A stretch of 64,000 bases of DNA, from the NCBI RefSeq assembly GCF_900602065.1, contig NZ_UWFN01000116.1:248001-312000 (forward strand), in the 5' to 3' direction. Origin of the DNA: Pseudomonas viridiflava. Lineage in GTDB: Bacteria > Pseudomonadota > Gammaproteobacteria > Pseudomonadales > Pseudomonadaceae. The position numbers and the translations under genes are program-made. The notes below the pieces were generated by a model that worked only from the letters and a program-made list of their open reading frames with translations, made no database searches and was not told the DNA's origin. Shown piece after piece: positions 47,619 through 59,552 of this stretch. How positions within the stretch are numbered: the stretch's first letter is position 1; each line of letters opens with the position of its first letter.

Positions 47619-48746
47619 TTACTTGAGCTGCAACACCTCAATCCACAGCGCTCCCTTGCCGGACTCGGCTTCACTGACACGCTTCAGTGCGCCCTTGTCG
47701 CCCACCCCGTAAACCCCCACCTTATCGGCCTTTTCACCGGTTACCAGTAACCACTTGCCATTTGGCGAAAAGGCGATATTGCGTGGCTGCTTCTCTTCCA
47801 CCGGGTAGTTATCAAGGAAGGTCAGCGCACCGGTTGCGCCGTTGACAGCGAATGCTGATACCGAACTGGTGGTGCGTTCAGTCATGAACAGCAGCTTGCC
47901 GTCTGGCGAAAGACGCAGGTCAGCCGCCCAGATACGAGGCGTCGGATCGTCTTTCAAATCGTTGTTGCTCGCATCACGCACTTCGCCGTGGGCCAGCTTC
48001 AGACGTTCGGGAATACCGTTGGCTTGTGCGACTTGCGTCAACGCACCGATTTTGTCGTCAATCGAGAACGCAGTGACAGTGCCGCTCATCTCGCCGTCGA
48101 CAAACAGAAACTTGCCATCACTGGAAAACGCCAAATGCCGTGGCCCGGTTTTGGCCGGCACGCTGACGAAACCACTGCCGATTGGCGTCAGCGCTCCGGT
48201 CTTGTCGTCCAGCCGATACTGCAGTACGTGGTCGGCACCGAGATTACCGGCGTAGGCAAAACGGTTGCTCGGGTCGGTGCGTACAGAGTGCGCATGCGGA
48301 CCGGTTTTGTAGGTCTGGATTTTGTCATCCGGCTTCTTTGCCGCATCGATAGCCTGAACCGTAATGGCGTCAGCCCCGTAGGACGCGCCCATCAGAAAAC
48401 GACCGCTGCGATCTGTAGACAGGTAAGCCAGGCTCTCGGCCAGTGGCCCACGGGATAATTCGCTCAGGCGCCCGTTTTTGGCGTCGATGCTGAAGCCCAG
48501 CACCTGGAAGGGTTTGACCCGCAATGCAGCGTACAAGACCTTGCCGTCCGGACTGATCGCCATTGGGTTGACCATATCCCCCGCCTTGGTCTGTTCCACC
48601 AGACTCAGCTTGCCGCTCGCTTCGTCGAGGCTGTACTGCGAAATCAGTCCGTCAACCGGGCTGGAAATGTAAGCGAAAGTCGAGGCACTGGCGTTCATGC
48701 TTAATCCGTAGACAACGGCCGCAGCCAGGAGAAGAGGTTTGCTCAC
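47619..48746 (-). CDS. ppgL: Periplasmic lactonase, beta-propeller (PpgL-like)
   Basis: 375-aa seven-bladed beta-propeller of the lactonase/Pgl family. The N-terminal signal peptide (MSKPLLLAAAVVYGLSMNASA) sends it to the periplasm. Repeated blades read SPDGKVLY, DRSGRFL, SSDGKFLF, SPDGKLLF, SPNGKWLL. The GPHAHSVRTDPSNRFAY region holds the His cluster common in this family. It resembles the periplasmic gluconolactonase described in P. aeruginosa, which would open glucono-lactone from periplasmic glucose oxidation. Confidence 0.75.
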   Translation of the reverse strand: MSKPLLLAAAVVYGLSMNASASTFAYISSPVDGLISQYSLDEASGKLSLVEQTKAGDMVNPMAISPDGKVLYAALRVKPFQVLGFSIDAKNGRLSELSRGPLAESLAYLSTDRSGRFLMGASYGADAITVQAIDAAKKPDDKIQTYKTGPHAHSVRTDPSNRFAYAGNLGADHVLQYRLDDKTGALTPIGSGFVSVPAKTGPRHLAFSSDGKFLFVDGEMSGTVTAFSIDDKIGALTQVAQANGIPERLKLAHGEVRDASNNDLKDDPTPRIWAADLRLSPDGKLLFMTERTTSSVSAFAVNGATGALTFLDNYPVEEKQPRNIAFSPNGKWLLVTGEKADKVGVYGVGDKGALKRVSEAESGKGALWIEVLQLK

Positions 48747-48919
48747 AGGAGGATCCTTTGTTTTTATGATTGTGGTCAGTCATCCTATGACCACGAGGGA
48801 ATTCCGGCAATTACTGTTTTACAAATTGTTGCGGGTTTACATCGTTAGCATGCTTTCATTTGTTTCCCTGCAAGGCCATGATGTGGCCACTCCCTACCGC
48901 CTGCCAGCGAAAGAGCCCA

Positions 48920-50131
48920 ATGTCTGCTGCCACCCCACCGCCTGTTGCACAGCCCAGCTCCATGACGATCACCCTGCAGATCGTTTCCGTGGTGTTCTAT
49001 ACCTTCGTTGCGTTCCTGTGCATCGGCCTGCCGATCGCGGTATTGCCAGGTTATGTGCATGATCAGTTGGGTTTCAGCGCGGTAGTCGCAGGTCTTGTAA
49101 TCGGTTCCCAATACCTGGCCACCCTGCTCAGCCGCCCAACGGCAGGCAAGATCTGCGACACCATCGGCACCAAGCTCGCCGTGGTGTACGGCATGTCGGG
49201 TATCGCGATCAGCGGCGTGTTGACCTTGGCCGCAGCGCTGCTCGAACACCTGCCCGAAGTCAGTCTGACCATCCTCATCGTTTCCCGGCTGTTCCTGGGC
49301 GTCTCGCAAGGCCTGATCGGCGTGGGCAGCATCAGTTGGTGCATCGGCAAGGTGGGTCCGGAGCATACGGCCCGGGCGATTTCCTGGAACGGTATCGCCT
49401 CCTACGGTGCAATCGCGATCGGTGCGCCGTTGGGCTACCTGATGAGCCATGAGCTTGGCTTCTTCACCTTGGGCATCGCCTTGTCGGTGATGGCGTCGCT
49501 GTCGCTGCTGGTCATCCGCAATCAATCCGCACCAGCAGTGATCAAGGGCGAGCGCCTGCCCTTCTGGTCGGTGTTCGGGCGCATTGCACCTTACGGCCTG
49601 AGCCTGACCCTGGCGTCGATCGGCTACGGGACCATGACCACCTTTATCACCCTGTTTTACGTCAGCCGCGGCTGGGAAGGTGCAGCCTGGTGCCTGAGTG
49701 TCTTCGGCGTATGTTTTATTGCCGCACGGCTGTTGTTCATTGGTGCAATCAATCGCCTGGGCGGCTTTACCTCCGCCATTCTGTGCATGGCAGTGGAAAC
49801 GCTTGGGCTGGTGTTGCTGTGGATTTCGCCCAATACCGCCTTTGCACTCACCGGCGCTGGCCTGACCGGCCTTGGGTTGTCACTGGTGTATCCAGCGCTG
49901 GGCGTCGAAGCGATCAAGCAAGTGCCGTCCAGCAGCCGCAGTGCTGGCTTGAGTGCTTACGCAGTGTTCTTCGATCTGGCGCTGGCGATTGCCGGACCGA
50001 TCATGGGCGCAATCGCATTGGGTTTGGGCTATTCGTGGATTTTCTTCTTCGCGTCGCTGCTGTCGATTGGCGGACTGGGTCTGACGGTACTGTTGTCTCG
50101 CCGTGCGAAGGCCCAGGTTAGCAGGGCATAA
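48920..50131 (+). CDS. MFS transporter, YhhS type
   Basis: 403-aa, twelve-span major facilitator of the YhhS/arabinose-efflux type (GYVHDQLGFSAVVAGLVIGS, RPTAGKICDTIGTKLAVVYG, SRLFLGVSQGLIGVGSISWC). The start at ATG 48920 follows GAAAGAG; a frame from 48860 is longer but unsupported. It is divergent from the lactonase across a short intergenic region. Substrate unknown; an export role is typical of the family. Confidence 0.8.
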   Translation: MSAATPPPVAQPSSMTITLQIVSVVFYTFVAFLCIGLPIAVLPGYVHDQLGFSAVVAGLVIGSQYLATLLSRPTAGKICDTIGTKLAVVYGMSGIAISGVLTLAAALLEHLPEVSLTILIVSRLFLGVSQGLIGVGSISWCIGKVGPEHTARAISWNGIASYGAIAIGAPLGYLMSHELGFFTLGIALSVMASLSLLVIRNQSAPAVIKGERLPFWSVFGRIAPYGLSLTLASIGYGTMTTFITLFYVSRGWEGAAWCLSVFGVCFIAARLLFIGAINRLGGFTSAILCMAVETLGLVLLWISPNTAFALTGAGLTGLGLSLVYPALGVEAIKQVPSSSRSAGLSAYAVFFDLALAIAGPIMGAIALGLGYSWIFFFASLLSIGGLGLTVLLSRRAKAQVSRA

Positions 50132-50195
50132 AAAAGATGAACTGGTGCTTTATGCACCAGTCCGATCTACATATCCCGTTTATAGGAGCGTCCGC

Positions 50196-50996
50196 GTGCC
50201 CCCTGATCCAGCTGGCGTAAATGCCGATGTAGTGGACATGACTGATATCCCTGATATTCATCGCTTGCGCGTGCTGACGGTGAATACGCACAAAGGCTTT
50301 ACCGCGCTCAATCGCCGTTTCATTTTGCCCGAGCTGCGAGAGGCCGTTCGCAGCACCAGCGCGGACCTGGTTTTCCTTCAGGAAGTATTGGGTAGCCACG
50401 AACGGCACGCGTCTCGACACGCTGACTGGCCGACAACCTCTCACTACGAATTTCTCGCCGACAGTATGTGGAGTGACTTCGCCTACGGTCGTAACGCCGT
50501 GTATCCCGACGGTCACCACGGTAACGCGATACTGTCCAAATACCCGATCCTGCAACATCGTAATCTGGATATTTCGATCACCGGACCCGAGCGGCGCGGC
50601 CTGCTGCATTGCGTTCTACAAGTGCCTGGCCATGATGAGGTCCACGCAATCTGCGTGCATTTGAGCCTGCTTGAAAGTCATCGCCAATTGCAGCTCGATC
50701 TGCTCTGCAAGTTGCTGGACTCCTTGCCTGACCATGCGCCAGTGATCATCGGGGGGGATTTCAATGACTGGCAATTGCGCGGCAACAAACGCCTGGCCCG
50801 TTGTGAGTATCTACATGAGGTATTCGAGCGCCATCACGGCGCGCCCGCCAAATCCTACCCAGCGCGCTTCCCGATGCTGCGTCTGGACCGGGTCTATCTG
50901 CGCAACGCGACCAGCCATGAGCCGCGAATCCTGGGCAACAAACCGTGGACGCACCTCTCGGATCATTTGCCTTTGTCGGTTGAAGTGCATTTGTAA
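50196..50996 (+). CDS. Endonuclease/exonuclease/phosphatase family protein (YbhP-like)
   Basis: 266-aa EEP-fold hydrolase. Catalytic blocks are VNTHKGF, LVFLQEV (Glu), YGRNAVYPDGHHGNAILSKYP, IIGGDFNDW (D and N) and HLSDHLPLSVEV (terminal D-H). GTG at 50196 has TAGGAGCG upstream; the frame extends to 50103 but would overlap the MFS gene. YbhP-type proteins sit next to cardiolipin-synthase genes in other bacteria, but here the neighbour is an MFS gene. Substrate not deducible. Confidence 0.75.
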   Translation: MPPDPAGVNADVVDMTDIPDIHRLRVLTVNTHKGFTALNRRFILPELREAVRSTSADLVFLQEVLGSHERHASRHADWPTTSHYEFLADSMWSDFAYGRNAVYPDGHHGNAILSKYPILQHRNLDISITGPERRGLLHCVLQVPGHDEVHAICVHLSLLESHRQLQLDLLCKLLDSLPDHAPVIIGGDFNDWQLRGNKRLARCEYLHEVFERHHGAPAKSYPARFPMLRLDRVYLRNATSHEPRILGNKPWTHLSDHLPLSVEVHL

Positions 50997-51220
50997 TCGC
51001 GGTTATGCATAAAAACCATTCATATCCCCATCTGCTGGTCAATTTGTTGACGGAGAAAGGATTGTGCTCTTAACTTTTCTTGTTACCGCTTGAAATAACG
51101 TCGTTTCACAGTAACAAGGACTCCGGGTCGACTGCCCTCCAGTGGCCCGGTTGCAGCGCGGTTGCCGGGCACTGATGAAGCAGTGAAAGCCTCCCTGACC
51201 TCGCAGCAGGGAGCGCAATA

Positions 51221-53857
51221 ATGAGTAAGAATCTGTTTCATCACAGTGCAGGCGACTGCACTGGCATCGTATTGGCATTGGCCTTCACCCTCCTCCCCGA
51301 CCCGACCCATGCGGCCTGTGACCTCAATTCCACCATCGGCTCCGACATCCAGATTTGTGACAGCGGCAGCAGTGGCCCGTTGACCAACCCAGGCGGCAAC
51401 AACACGTTGATTTTTCCCTCACTGGGCACCGGCTCCATCATTGGTAACGTCTCGTTCGGTGCAGGCCAGGACCGTATCGAGATGAATTCCGGCAGCATCG
51501 TTGGCGACTTCAATCAAGGCGCCGGGGTGGATACTTTTCGCATTACGGCGGGCGAAATCACTGGTGATGTGAATCAGAGTTTTGATCCTGATGATTTTTT
51601 CATGAGTGGCGGGACAATGCGTTCACTCACTCAAGGCGACGGCCTGGACACCTTTCTCATGACAGGCGGCGCGATCAGCAATGCTTTCGAGGACGGCGAC
51701 ATCGCACGTATGACCGGTGGATCCATCGGCCGGGTCGACATGAAGCTGGATAACAACCTGTTCGATATGTCCGGCGGGACCATCATCAATAATCTGGTGG
51801 CCGGGTTTGGTCGGGACACAATCATTTTGTCCGGGGGCAGTATTGGTGGCGTGATCAGTGTCAGTGGTGGCGAAGACAACATCACCGTCTCAGGCGGCGA
51901 GGCCAAAGGCGGGATTCGCACCAGCTTCGGCGATGACACGTTCAACTGGCGCGATGCCGGGTTTATCCGAGGCGCGGTACTGATGGCGGACGGCGATGAT
52001 CGCGCCATCTTGACCCGTCTCACCGAAGCGACGCTGGGGTCAAACCCGCTGCTCGATGGTGGCGTCGGCACCGACCTGCTCACGTTCGACGCGGTCAACA
52101 CATCCGTCCCGGCTCGCTACGCAAATTGGGAGACGGTGAACCTGAACAACGGCAGCCTGTTGGACCTCAATGGCGAAATGGTACTCGGGGATACAGCAAG
52201 TGGCACCGGCGTATTGAACGTCGACGCCAGTAGCGCCCTGACGGCGGTTTCCGGTCGCATCCACTCGTTCACGGCCGCGTAATCAGCAACGCTGAACAAT
52301 GCCGGCACACTGGACTTGAGCCGCAATGACGGCGCGACGGACACCCTCACCGTCAACGGCAACTACACAGGCATCAACGCCAGGTTGTTGCTGCAATCGG
52401 TATTGGCTGACGATGCATCCCCCAGCGACAGATTAGTGGTTTCACAAGGCAGCCTGTCCGGTACGACGCAAATCAACGTCAGCAATCTGGGCGGGCTGGG
52501 CGCTGCAACTGCGCTAAATGGTATTCGGGTCGTAGAGGCCACTAACGGCGCCACCAGTGAAAACACCGCATTTTCACTGGGCAACTCATTGTCGGTCGGC
52601 GCTTACGACTATTACCTGTTCAAAGGCGGCGCCACGGCGGGATCAGAAAACAGCTGGTTCCTGCGCTCAACCGTGCTGGCGCCCCCTCTTGCACTGGCCG
52701 TACCCGAACCAGAAGCGCCAGAGCCTTTACCGCCAACTCAACCCTCCCAGCCCGCTATACCACCCACGCCCACGGTACCCGCCAATCCAGGCATATCAAT
52801 CCCCCCGACAACCGCCCCTGTGCAACCAGCTGCATTTGCGCCAGTGGCAGCCGTCGGCACACCACCGCTACCGACGGCAGTGGCCGGTGCAGCTCCGATC
52901 CCCCTTTACCGGCTCGAAGTCCCGAACTACGCCGTAGTACCTCCGGCGGCTGCGGTGCTGACCCTGATGTCGCTGGGCACTTTCCATGACCGTCAGGGTG
53001 AGCAGAGCCTGTTAACAGAGTCAGGTTGGGCTCCGGCGGGCTGGGCGCGGGTATTTGGCAGCAGTGTCAGACAAAGCTGGTCCGGTGCAGTTAATCCAAA
53101 CCTTGACGCTTCGCTCAAAGGCTATCAAGTCGGTCACGACGTTTATGCAGTACAACACGACAATGGCCGCATTCAACGCGGTGGGCTGTTTGCCGGGCAT
53201 AGCCAACTCGACGGTGACGTAAAGGGCTTCGCGGGCGGGTTTCAGGATCGTAAAACCGGCAAGCTGAAACTCGAAGGTGACAGCCTCGGGCTTTACTGGA
53301 CACTGACCGACCCCAAGGGCTGGTATGTCGATGCCGTCGCCATGGGCACCCGTCTGGATGGCTACAGCCGTTCGGATCGAGGTGTACGCATCGACACCGA
53401 AGGGCATGCCCTGACGTTATCCGTTCAAACGGGTTATCCCCTTCCTGTGAGCGGGAATTGGGTTATCGAACCGCAAGCGCAATTGATCAGTCAGCACATC
53501 AAACTCCACAGCCAGAACGACGGTATTTCAGATGTGTCGTTCGACTCTCAGGCCTGGAATACAGCCCGGCTCGGCGCGCGTCTAAAAAGCACTTACAAGG
53601 TCAGCGGTTTGCCCGTCGAGCCCTACGTGCGTACGAATCTGTGGCACAACTTCGATGGCACGGACACTGTCACGTTCAATCACACTGACACGATCAAGAC
53701 CGAGCACCGATCCACCTATGCCGATGTAGGCGCAGGCATCGTCGCCACTCTATCCCCCGGGGTAAGCGTTTATCTCAGCGTGGACTACAGCGGCAATCTG
53801 GATGATGAAGATTTGAGCGGGGTGGCGGGCAATGCCGGCGTGCGGGTGAGTTGGTGA
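51221..53857 (+). pseudogene. Autotransporter gene broken by one in-frame stop
   Basis: Type V secreted adhesin-like gene. A signal peptide (about residues 14-31, GIVLALAFTLLPDPTHA) is followed by a beta-helix passenger with repeated G-x-I-x-G turns (about 40-350). After TAA at 52280-52282 the same frame continues without any shift: the end of the passenger, a Pro-rich hinge (VPEPEAPEPLPPTQPSQPAI), and a C-terminal beta-barrel ending in GVRVSW. Full length would be about 878 aa. Unless the stop is read through, the passenger lacks its barrel. A second start at or after 52316 would make a barrel without a signal peptide. Confidence 0.8.
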
Positions 53858-53887
53858 TCTGCAGACTATCATTATCGGGGTGCTCCC

Positions 53888-53954
53888 ATCGCGGGCAAGC
53901 ACCGCTCCCACAGGAGATCGAGGTCCATCTGTGGGAGCGGTGCTTGCCCGCGAT
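53888..53954. repeat. REPIN (inverted REP pair)
   Basis: Perfect 26-bp arms, starting ATCGCGGGCAAGCACCGCTC (53888-53913), with the complement at 53929-53954 and a 15-bp centre. Located between the autotransporter and glgB. Typical Pseudomonas repeat family. Confidence 0.85.
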
Positions 53955-53984
53955 AAGTGCAGCGCGGTCTTTCAGATTAAGCGA

Positions 53985-56216
53985 TTAGCCCTCACTCGCC
54001 CTCGGCTTGAGAATCAACACCGCCAGCGGTGGCAGGTTCAACGACAGAGATACGGGCTGACCATGACTCTTGACCTCGTCAGCATGCACCCCGCCGCCAT
54101 TGCCCAGGTTTGAGCCTGCGTACATTTCTGCATCGCTGTTAAGCAACTCGACCCAGTTACCGCCATAGGGCACACCCACGCGATAACCCTCGCGTGGTAC
54201 CGGCGTGAGGTTGGCAACGACCAGCAATGGCTCACCCTCCTTACTCCAGCGCATGTAGGCGAACACGCTGTTAGCGGCGTCGTCACCGATCAGCCACTGG
54301 AAGCCCATTGGCTCGGTGTCGCGCTCGTGCAGGGCTTTTTCTTCGCGATAGACACGGTTAAGGTCGCTCACCAGTTTTTTCACGCCGATGTGCTCGGCGT
54401 ATTGCAACAGGTACCAGTCCAGTTGCTCATCATGGTTCCATTCACGCCACTGCCCAAACTCACAGCCCATGAACAACAGCTTCTTGCCTGGATGGGTCCA
54501 CATGAACGTCAGATAGGCCCGCAAGTTGGCAAACTTCTGCCAGCGATCACCGGGCATTTTGTCGATCAGCGAATGCTTGCCATGCACCACTTCATCGTGA
54601 GAAATCGGCAGGATGAATTTCTCGGACCAGGCGTACATCAGACCGAAACTCAGCTCGCTGTGATGGTGGGCACGATGAATCGGGTCCTGCTGCATATAGT
54701 GCAGCGTGTCGTGCATCCAGCCCATGTTCCACTTATAGGCAAAGCCCAGTCCGCCCTGCTGGGTGCTCTGGCTGACACCAGGCCAGGCGGTAGACTCTTC
54801 AGCAATGACCAGCGTACCCGGCGCTTCCAGAGCAACGACATCGTTGAGGTGGCGCAAAAAGTCGATTGCCTCAAGGTTTTCACGACCGCCAAAACGGTTC
54901 GGCACCCACTCCCCGGCTTTACGCGAATAGTCGCGATAAAGCATTGATGCCACAGCGTCCACTCGCAGACCATCGATATGGTAATGCTTGAGCCAGTGCA
55001 GCGCCGAAGCCAGCATGAAGCCGTGTACTTCGGTGCGACCCAGGTTGTAAATCAGCGTGTCCCAGTCCTGGTGAAAGCCTTCCTGAGGGTTGGCATATTC
55101 GTACAGGGCGGTGCCATCAAACTGCGCAAGGCCGTGAGTATCGGTAGGAAAGTGCGCAGGCACCCAGTCCAGAATCACGCCGATTTCTGCCTGGTGGCAC
55201 GCGTTGACGAACGCCGCGAAATCTTCCGGTGAACCATAACGTGCAGTCGGTGCGAATTGGGCGAGAAGCTGATAGCCCCACGACCCGCCAAACGGGTGTT
55301 CCATGATCGGCATCAGCTCGATATGGGTGAAACCCAGTTCTTTCACATAAGGAATCAAACGATCAGCCAGCTCACGCCAGTTGTACTGACGCCATTGGCC
55401 TTCATCGTTCTGTTCCATCTGCCATGAGCCAGCATGCAGCTCATAGATCGACAGCGGCGCATTGGCCGCATGACGCTCCCCGCGTGATTGCAGCCAGTCG
55501 TTGTCGTGCCACTCAAATTGCAGCGGCGCAGAGACTTTCGACGCGGTGTCCGGTGGCAACGTCGTCGCCAATGCCATGGGATCGGACTTGAGTGGCAGAA
55601 TCCCGTGCGCGCCCAGAATCTCGAACTTGTACAGTTCACCTGGCTGCAAACGCGGGACGAACACTTCCCAGACCCCGGTAGGATGGCGCAAACGCATCGG
55701 ATGACGGCGCCCGTCCCAGTTGTTGAAGCCGCCAACCACCGAGACGCGGCGGGCGTTGGGTGCCCAGACAGCAAAGCGCACCCCTTGAACACCTTCGACG
55801 GTGGTCAACTGTGCACCCAGGCAGCTGCTCAGATCACGATGATTGCCTTCAGCAAACAGATATAGGTCCATTTCGCCCAACAACGGGCCAAAACTGTACG
55901 GGTCTTCAGTGATTTGCTCGCCACCGGCCCAGTTAATCTTCAACAGATAAGGTTGAACCTGAGCAAAACGCCCAATAAAGAAACCCGGGACTGCGCTCAT
56001 TTCCAGCGCGCCCAGCTCATGCCCTCCTTCGCGGGCCAGCACCGTTACGCTCAGCGCGTCGGGCAGGTAAGCACGAATGATCTGCCCATCAGCACCATCG
56101 CCATGGGGGCCTAATATCGAAAAGGGATCACGGTGTTCGGCACGGATCAATGCATCCATGTCTACAGCGGCGGGCATCAGTCGCGGGCCCGCGCCGGTTT
56201 TGTCAGGCGCATTCAT
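53985..56216 (-). CDS. glgB: 1,4-alpha-glucan branching enzyme
   Basis: 743-aa GH13 branching enzyme. An N-terminal CBM48-like module (about 120-220, [20 protein letters not shown]) precedes the TIM barrel with [20 protein letters not shown] (nucleophile Asp), LVIAEEST (acid Glu) and [11 protein letters not shown] (transition-state Asp). It adds alpha-1,6 branches to the linear glucan made by GlgE. ATG at 56216 overlaps the treS-mak stop (TGATG), so it is last in a coupled operon. Confidence 0.93.
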   Translation of the reverse strand: MNAPDKTGAGPRLMPAAVDMDALIRAEHRDPFSILGPHGDGADGQIIRAYLPDALSVTVLAREGGHELGALEMSAVPGFFIGRFAQVQPYLLKINWAGGEQITEDPYSFGPLLGEMDLYLFAEGNHRDLSSCLGAQLTTVEGVQGVRFAVWAPNARRVSVVGGFNNWDGRRHPMRLRHPTGVWEVFVPRLQPGELYKFEILGAHGILPLKSDPMALATTLPPDTASKVSAPLQFEWHDNDWLQSRGERHAANAPLSIYELHAGSWQMEQNDEGQWRQYNWRELADRLIPYVKELGFTHIELMPIMEHPFGGSWGYQLLAQFAPTARYGSPEDFAAFVNACHQAEIGVILDWVPAHFPTDTHGLAQFDGTALYEYANPQEGFHQDWDTLIYNLGRTEVHGFMLASALHWLKHYHIDGLRVDAVASMLYRDYSRKAGEWVPNRFGGRENLEAIDFLRHLNDVVALEAPGTLVIAEESTAWPGVSQSTQQGGLGFAYKWNMGWMHDTLHYMQQDPIHRAHHHSELSFGLMYAWSEKFILPISHDEVVHGKHSLIDKMPGDRWQKFANLRAYLTFMWTHPGKKLLFMGCEFGQWREWNHDEQLDWYLLQYAEHIGVKKLVSDLNRVYREEKALHERDTEPMGFQWLIGDDAANSVFAYMRWSKEGEPLLVVANLTPVPREGYRVGVPYGGNWVELLNSDAEMYAGSNLGNGGGVHADEVKSHGQPVSLSLNLPPLAVLILKPRASEG

Positions 56217-59200
56217 CAAGACTCTCCATCAGACAGGTTGAGCAACCCACGCAAACCTTGCAACGGCACGGACAACCAGGTCGGGCGGTTTTCAGCTTCG
56301 TAGACCACTTCATAAGCGGTTTTTTCCAGGGTGAACAGTTCAAGCGCCGCGGCCTCACCCTTGGCGTCTTTCCAGGCATGGGCCAATCCGGCAGTCGCCG
56401 AACGATAACCTTCGATAAAGGCTTCACGGGCCTGGTTCAAATAAGTTTCAGCAACTCGCCGACGCGCTGCACCGGCTTCCGGTGATGTGTCGACGCTTTG
56501 CGCACTGCGTACCGCCATGGCCGCCGCGTAATCAAACGAGCGCAACACACCACTGACGTCCTTGAACGGGCTGTACTTGGCGCGGCGTTCCTGCACCGAA
56601 CGCGCAGGTTCGCCTTCAAAGTCGATCAGATAAGCATCGCCTTTGACCACCAATACCTGGCCAAGGTGCAAATCACCGTGAACCCTGATGCGCAAACCAC
56701 CCACCGAGCGTTTGGCCAATGCTTGCAAATGCGCCAGAACTTTCTTGCGGTTGGCCAGCAAATCACTGACCAACTGCTGATCAACAGGTTCCAGCGCGGC
56801 TTTGTTCTGCTCCAGTAATTGCAGCGCATGCTCCATCTGCGCGGCGACGCTTTTGCCGGAAGCCTGGCCGTCTTTGACGCTGGTGACCTCAACCGCGAAA
56901 TCCGGATTGTCCGTTGAAGCCGCTAACACCTGGTGCATTTCTCCCAGGCGACGCCCCAGATTACCGGCGAAGTCCTTCAGCTCCAGCAAGGCGTTGTAAT
57001 GCTGCTCCTGGCCAGAAACACTGTGGGACATCTCATCACGCACAGCGCGTTCCAGATTGTTTTGAGTCCATTCCCACGCATCGCCCTGATTGCTCAGATA
57101 CCCTTGGGCAATCATCAGCAAATGATGCTGGCCGTCATTGCCGACACGCACCACTGAACCCAGCAGCGGCGAGATGTACTGGTAACCGGCATTGGTCAGA
57201 TAAGCGCCCATTTCCAGTTCCGGATGGATGCCCGGATTGACCCGGCGGATCATCTTCAGCACCAGGCTGCTGCCTACCACCACGGAGCTGTTGGACTGCT
57301 CGGCAGACAGGTAACGCACTTCCGACTCATTACTCAAACCCAGCGGCTGCAATTGCGACGTGTGCTCGAAGCGCAACTCCCCTTCACTGCTCTGCAGCAC
57401 GGTTTGCACTTGCATACCGTGTACCACCGCACGAATAAAAGTTTCCAGGGTGAAAGCGTCGGTGACCAACCCCACCTGACGGCCCCGGCGTACGCGGGCC
57501 AAAGCCAGTTGCTGAGGCAAGGCGCTGCTGATGTCGTCCTCGGCGAGCATGCCAAACGGCAGCTGGTAGCGTGCGTGATGATCGCCCGCCGTGACTTCGA
57601 TTTCGCTGAGCAGAACCGGATGCGCGGCGTCACCGAAACGCACCGCGTAGGCGATGTGCACCTTGTCGATGGCTTTGTCCTTGGCGGCAAACCAGCGACG
57701 CTTCGGCAGATAGAGCGCCAGCGAATTCTGTTCCATCACTGTGCGTAAAGGCTCTTCGAGCAATTCTTCGAGGCGTTTTTTCAGGACCATGGTCGGGAAA
57801 TCCGGGATGCTTTGCGCAGGCTCCACATGCCAGCTGGGCATCTGGTTTTCTGCGGCGAGCAAGAACCAATAAAAGCCATAAGGCGGTAAGGTCAACAAAT
57901 ACGTCAGTTGGCCAATCGGTGGGAAAGCGCTGCCGCCGAGCATTTCAACCGGTACCGTGCCGGCATAGGCTGACAGCTCCAGTTCGGCCGCCTGTGAAGC
58001 GCTGGACATGTTGGCGACACACAAAATGATCTCGGTCTTGCCATCCGCCCCTGTGTATTCACGGGTATAAGCCAGGATCCGGCGGTTGCTCGGGGACAGC
58101 ATTTTCAGCACGCCACGACCGAACGCTTTCTGCTGTTTGCGCACTGCCAACATGCGCCGGTTCCAGTTCAGCAGCGAGTGCGGGTCGTTGTTCTGGGTTT
58201 CGACATTGACGGATTGAAAGCCGTACAGCGGGTCCATGATCGGTGGCAGCACCAGGCTCGCCGGGTCGGCGCGCGAGAAACCGCCGTTGCGGTCGATGGT
58301 CCACTGCATCGGCGTCCGCACCCCGTCCCGATCACCGAGATAGATGTTATCGCCCATGCCGATTTCGTCACCGTAGTACAAAGTCGGCGTACCCGGCATC
58401 GACAAGAGCATGCTATTGAGCAGTTCAACGCGGCGGCGATCACGCTGCATCAACGGCGCCAGACGACGACGAATGCCCAGATTGATCCGAGCGCGACGGT
58501 CTGCGGCGTAGTAATTCCACAGGTAATCACGCTCACGATCAGTGACCATTTCAAGGGTCAGCTCATCGTGGTTGCGCAGGAAGATCGCCCACTGACAGTT
58601 AGCCGGAATTTCCGGGGTCTGCCGCAGGATATCGGTGATCGGAAAGCGGTCTTCCTGGGCCAGCGCCATGTACATGCGCGGCATTAACGGGAAGTGGAAC
58701 GCCATGTGACATTCGTCGCCGTTGTCACCCTTGGTGTCACCAAAATACAGCTGGGTGTCTTCCGGCCACTGGTTGGCCTCCGCTAAAAGCATCCGATCTG
58801 GATAATTGGCGTCGATTTCAGCACGGATCTGCTTCAGCACCGTGTGGGTTTCAGGAAGGTTTTCGTTGTTAGTGCCGTCGCGCTCGATCAGGTACGGAAT
58901 CGCGTCGAGACGCAGACCATCGATACCCATGTCCAACCAGTAACGCATCACGTCAAGCACGGCTTCCATGACCAGCGGGTTATCAAAATTCAGATCCGGC
59001 TGGTGGGAGTAGAAGCGGTGCCAGAAGTACTGCTCAGCGACTGGATCCCAGGTCCAGTTGGACTTTTCGGTGTCCAGAAAGATGATCCGCGTGCCGTCGT
59101 ATTTGTCGTCGGTGTCAGACCAGACATAGAAGTCCCGTGCCTTCGACCCCTTCTTCGCCTTACGAGCCTTCTGGAACCAGGGGTGCTGATCCGAGGTGTG

Positions 59201-59539
59201 ATTGATCACCAGTTCAGTGATGACCCGCAAACCGCGTTTGTGCGCCTCGGCGATGAATTTCTTCGCGTCAGCCATGGTCCCGTAGTCGCTGTGCACCCCT
59301 TTGTATTCGGCAATGTCATAGCCGTCATCACGACGCGGCGAAGGGTAAAAAGGCAGCAACCAGATGGTGTTCACTCCGAGCTCGGCGATGTAGTCGAGTT
59401 TGGAGATCAGACCAGGGAAATCACCGATGCCATCGTTGTTGGAGTCGAAGAATGATTTCACATGGACCTGATAAATCACTGCATCCTTGTACCAGAGCGG
59501 GTCCTTGATGAAGGCCGCGCTCTTGGGTTTCTTTGCCAT
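56216..59539 (-). CDS. treS: Trehalose synthase-maltokinase fusion
   Basis: 1107-aa bifunctional enzyme. Residues about 1-560 are a GH13 trehalose synthase ([67 protein letters not shown]) that converts trehalose to maltose. Residues about 590-1107 are a maltokinase ([31 protein letters not shown]) that makes maltose-1-phosphate with ATP. The fusion channels trehalose toward GlgE, encoded just upstream. It lies between glgE (13-bp gap) and glgB (overlap). Confidence 0.93.
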   Translation of the reverse strand: MAKKPKSAAFIKDPLWYKDAVIYQVHVKSFFDSNNDGIGDFPGLISKLDYIAELGVNTIWLLPFYPSPRRDDGYDIAEYKGVHSDYGTMADAKKFIAEAHKRGLRVITELVINHTSDQHPWFQKARKAKKGSKARDFYVWSDTDDKYDGTRIIFLDTEKSNWTWDPVAEQYFWHRFYSHQPDLNFDNPLVMEAVLDVMRYWLDMGIDGLRLDAIPYLIERDGTNNENLPETHTVLKQIRAEIDANYPDRMLLAEANQWPEDTQLYFGDTKGDNGDECHMAFHFPLMPRMYMALAQEDRFPITDILRQTPEIPANCQWAIFLRNHDELTLEMVTDRERDYLWNYYAADRRARINLGIRRRLAPLMQRDRRRVELLNSMLLSMPGTPTLYYGDEIGMGDNIYLGDRDGVRTPMQWTIDRNGGFSRADPASLVLPPIMDPLYGFQSVNVETQNNDPHSLLNWNRRMLAVRKQQKAFGRGVLKMLSPSNRRILAYTREYTGADGKTEIILCVANMSSASQAAELELSAYAGTVPVEMLGGSAFPPIGQLTYLLTLPPYGFYWFLLAAENQMPSWHVEPAQSIPDFPTMVLKKRLEELLEEPLRTVMEQNSLALYLPKRRWFAAKDKAIDKVHIAYAVRFGDAAHPVLLSEIEVTAGDHHARYQLPFGMLAEDDISSALPQQLALARVRRGRQVGLVTDAFTLETFIRAVVHGMQVQTVLQSSEGELRFEHTSQLQPLGLSNESEVRYLSAEQSNSSVVVGSSLVLKMIRRVNPGIHPELEMGAYLTNAGYQYISPLLGSVVRVGNDGQHHLLMIAQGYLSNQGDAWEWTQNNLERAVRDEMSHSVSGQEQHYNALLELKDFAGNLGRRLGEMHQVLAASTDNPDFAVEVTSVKDGQASGKSVAAQMEHALQLLEQNKAALEPVDQQLVSDLLANRKKVLAHLQALAKRSVGGLRIRVHGDLHLGQVLVVKGDAYLIDFEGEPARSVQERRAKYSPFKDVSGVLRSFDYAAAMAVRSAQSVDTSPEAGAARRRVAETYLNQAREAFIEGYRSATAGLAHAWKDAKGEAAALELFTLEKTAYEVVYEAENRPTWLSVPLQGLRGLLNLSDGES

Positions 59540-59552
59540 GGGTCATTCCCTG

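Noticed and set aside
53888..53954. Insertion sequence or transposon end
   Set aside because: No transposase frame nearby, and the palindrome matches the known Pseudomonas REP type.
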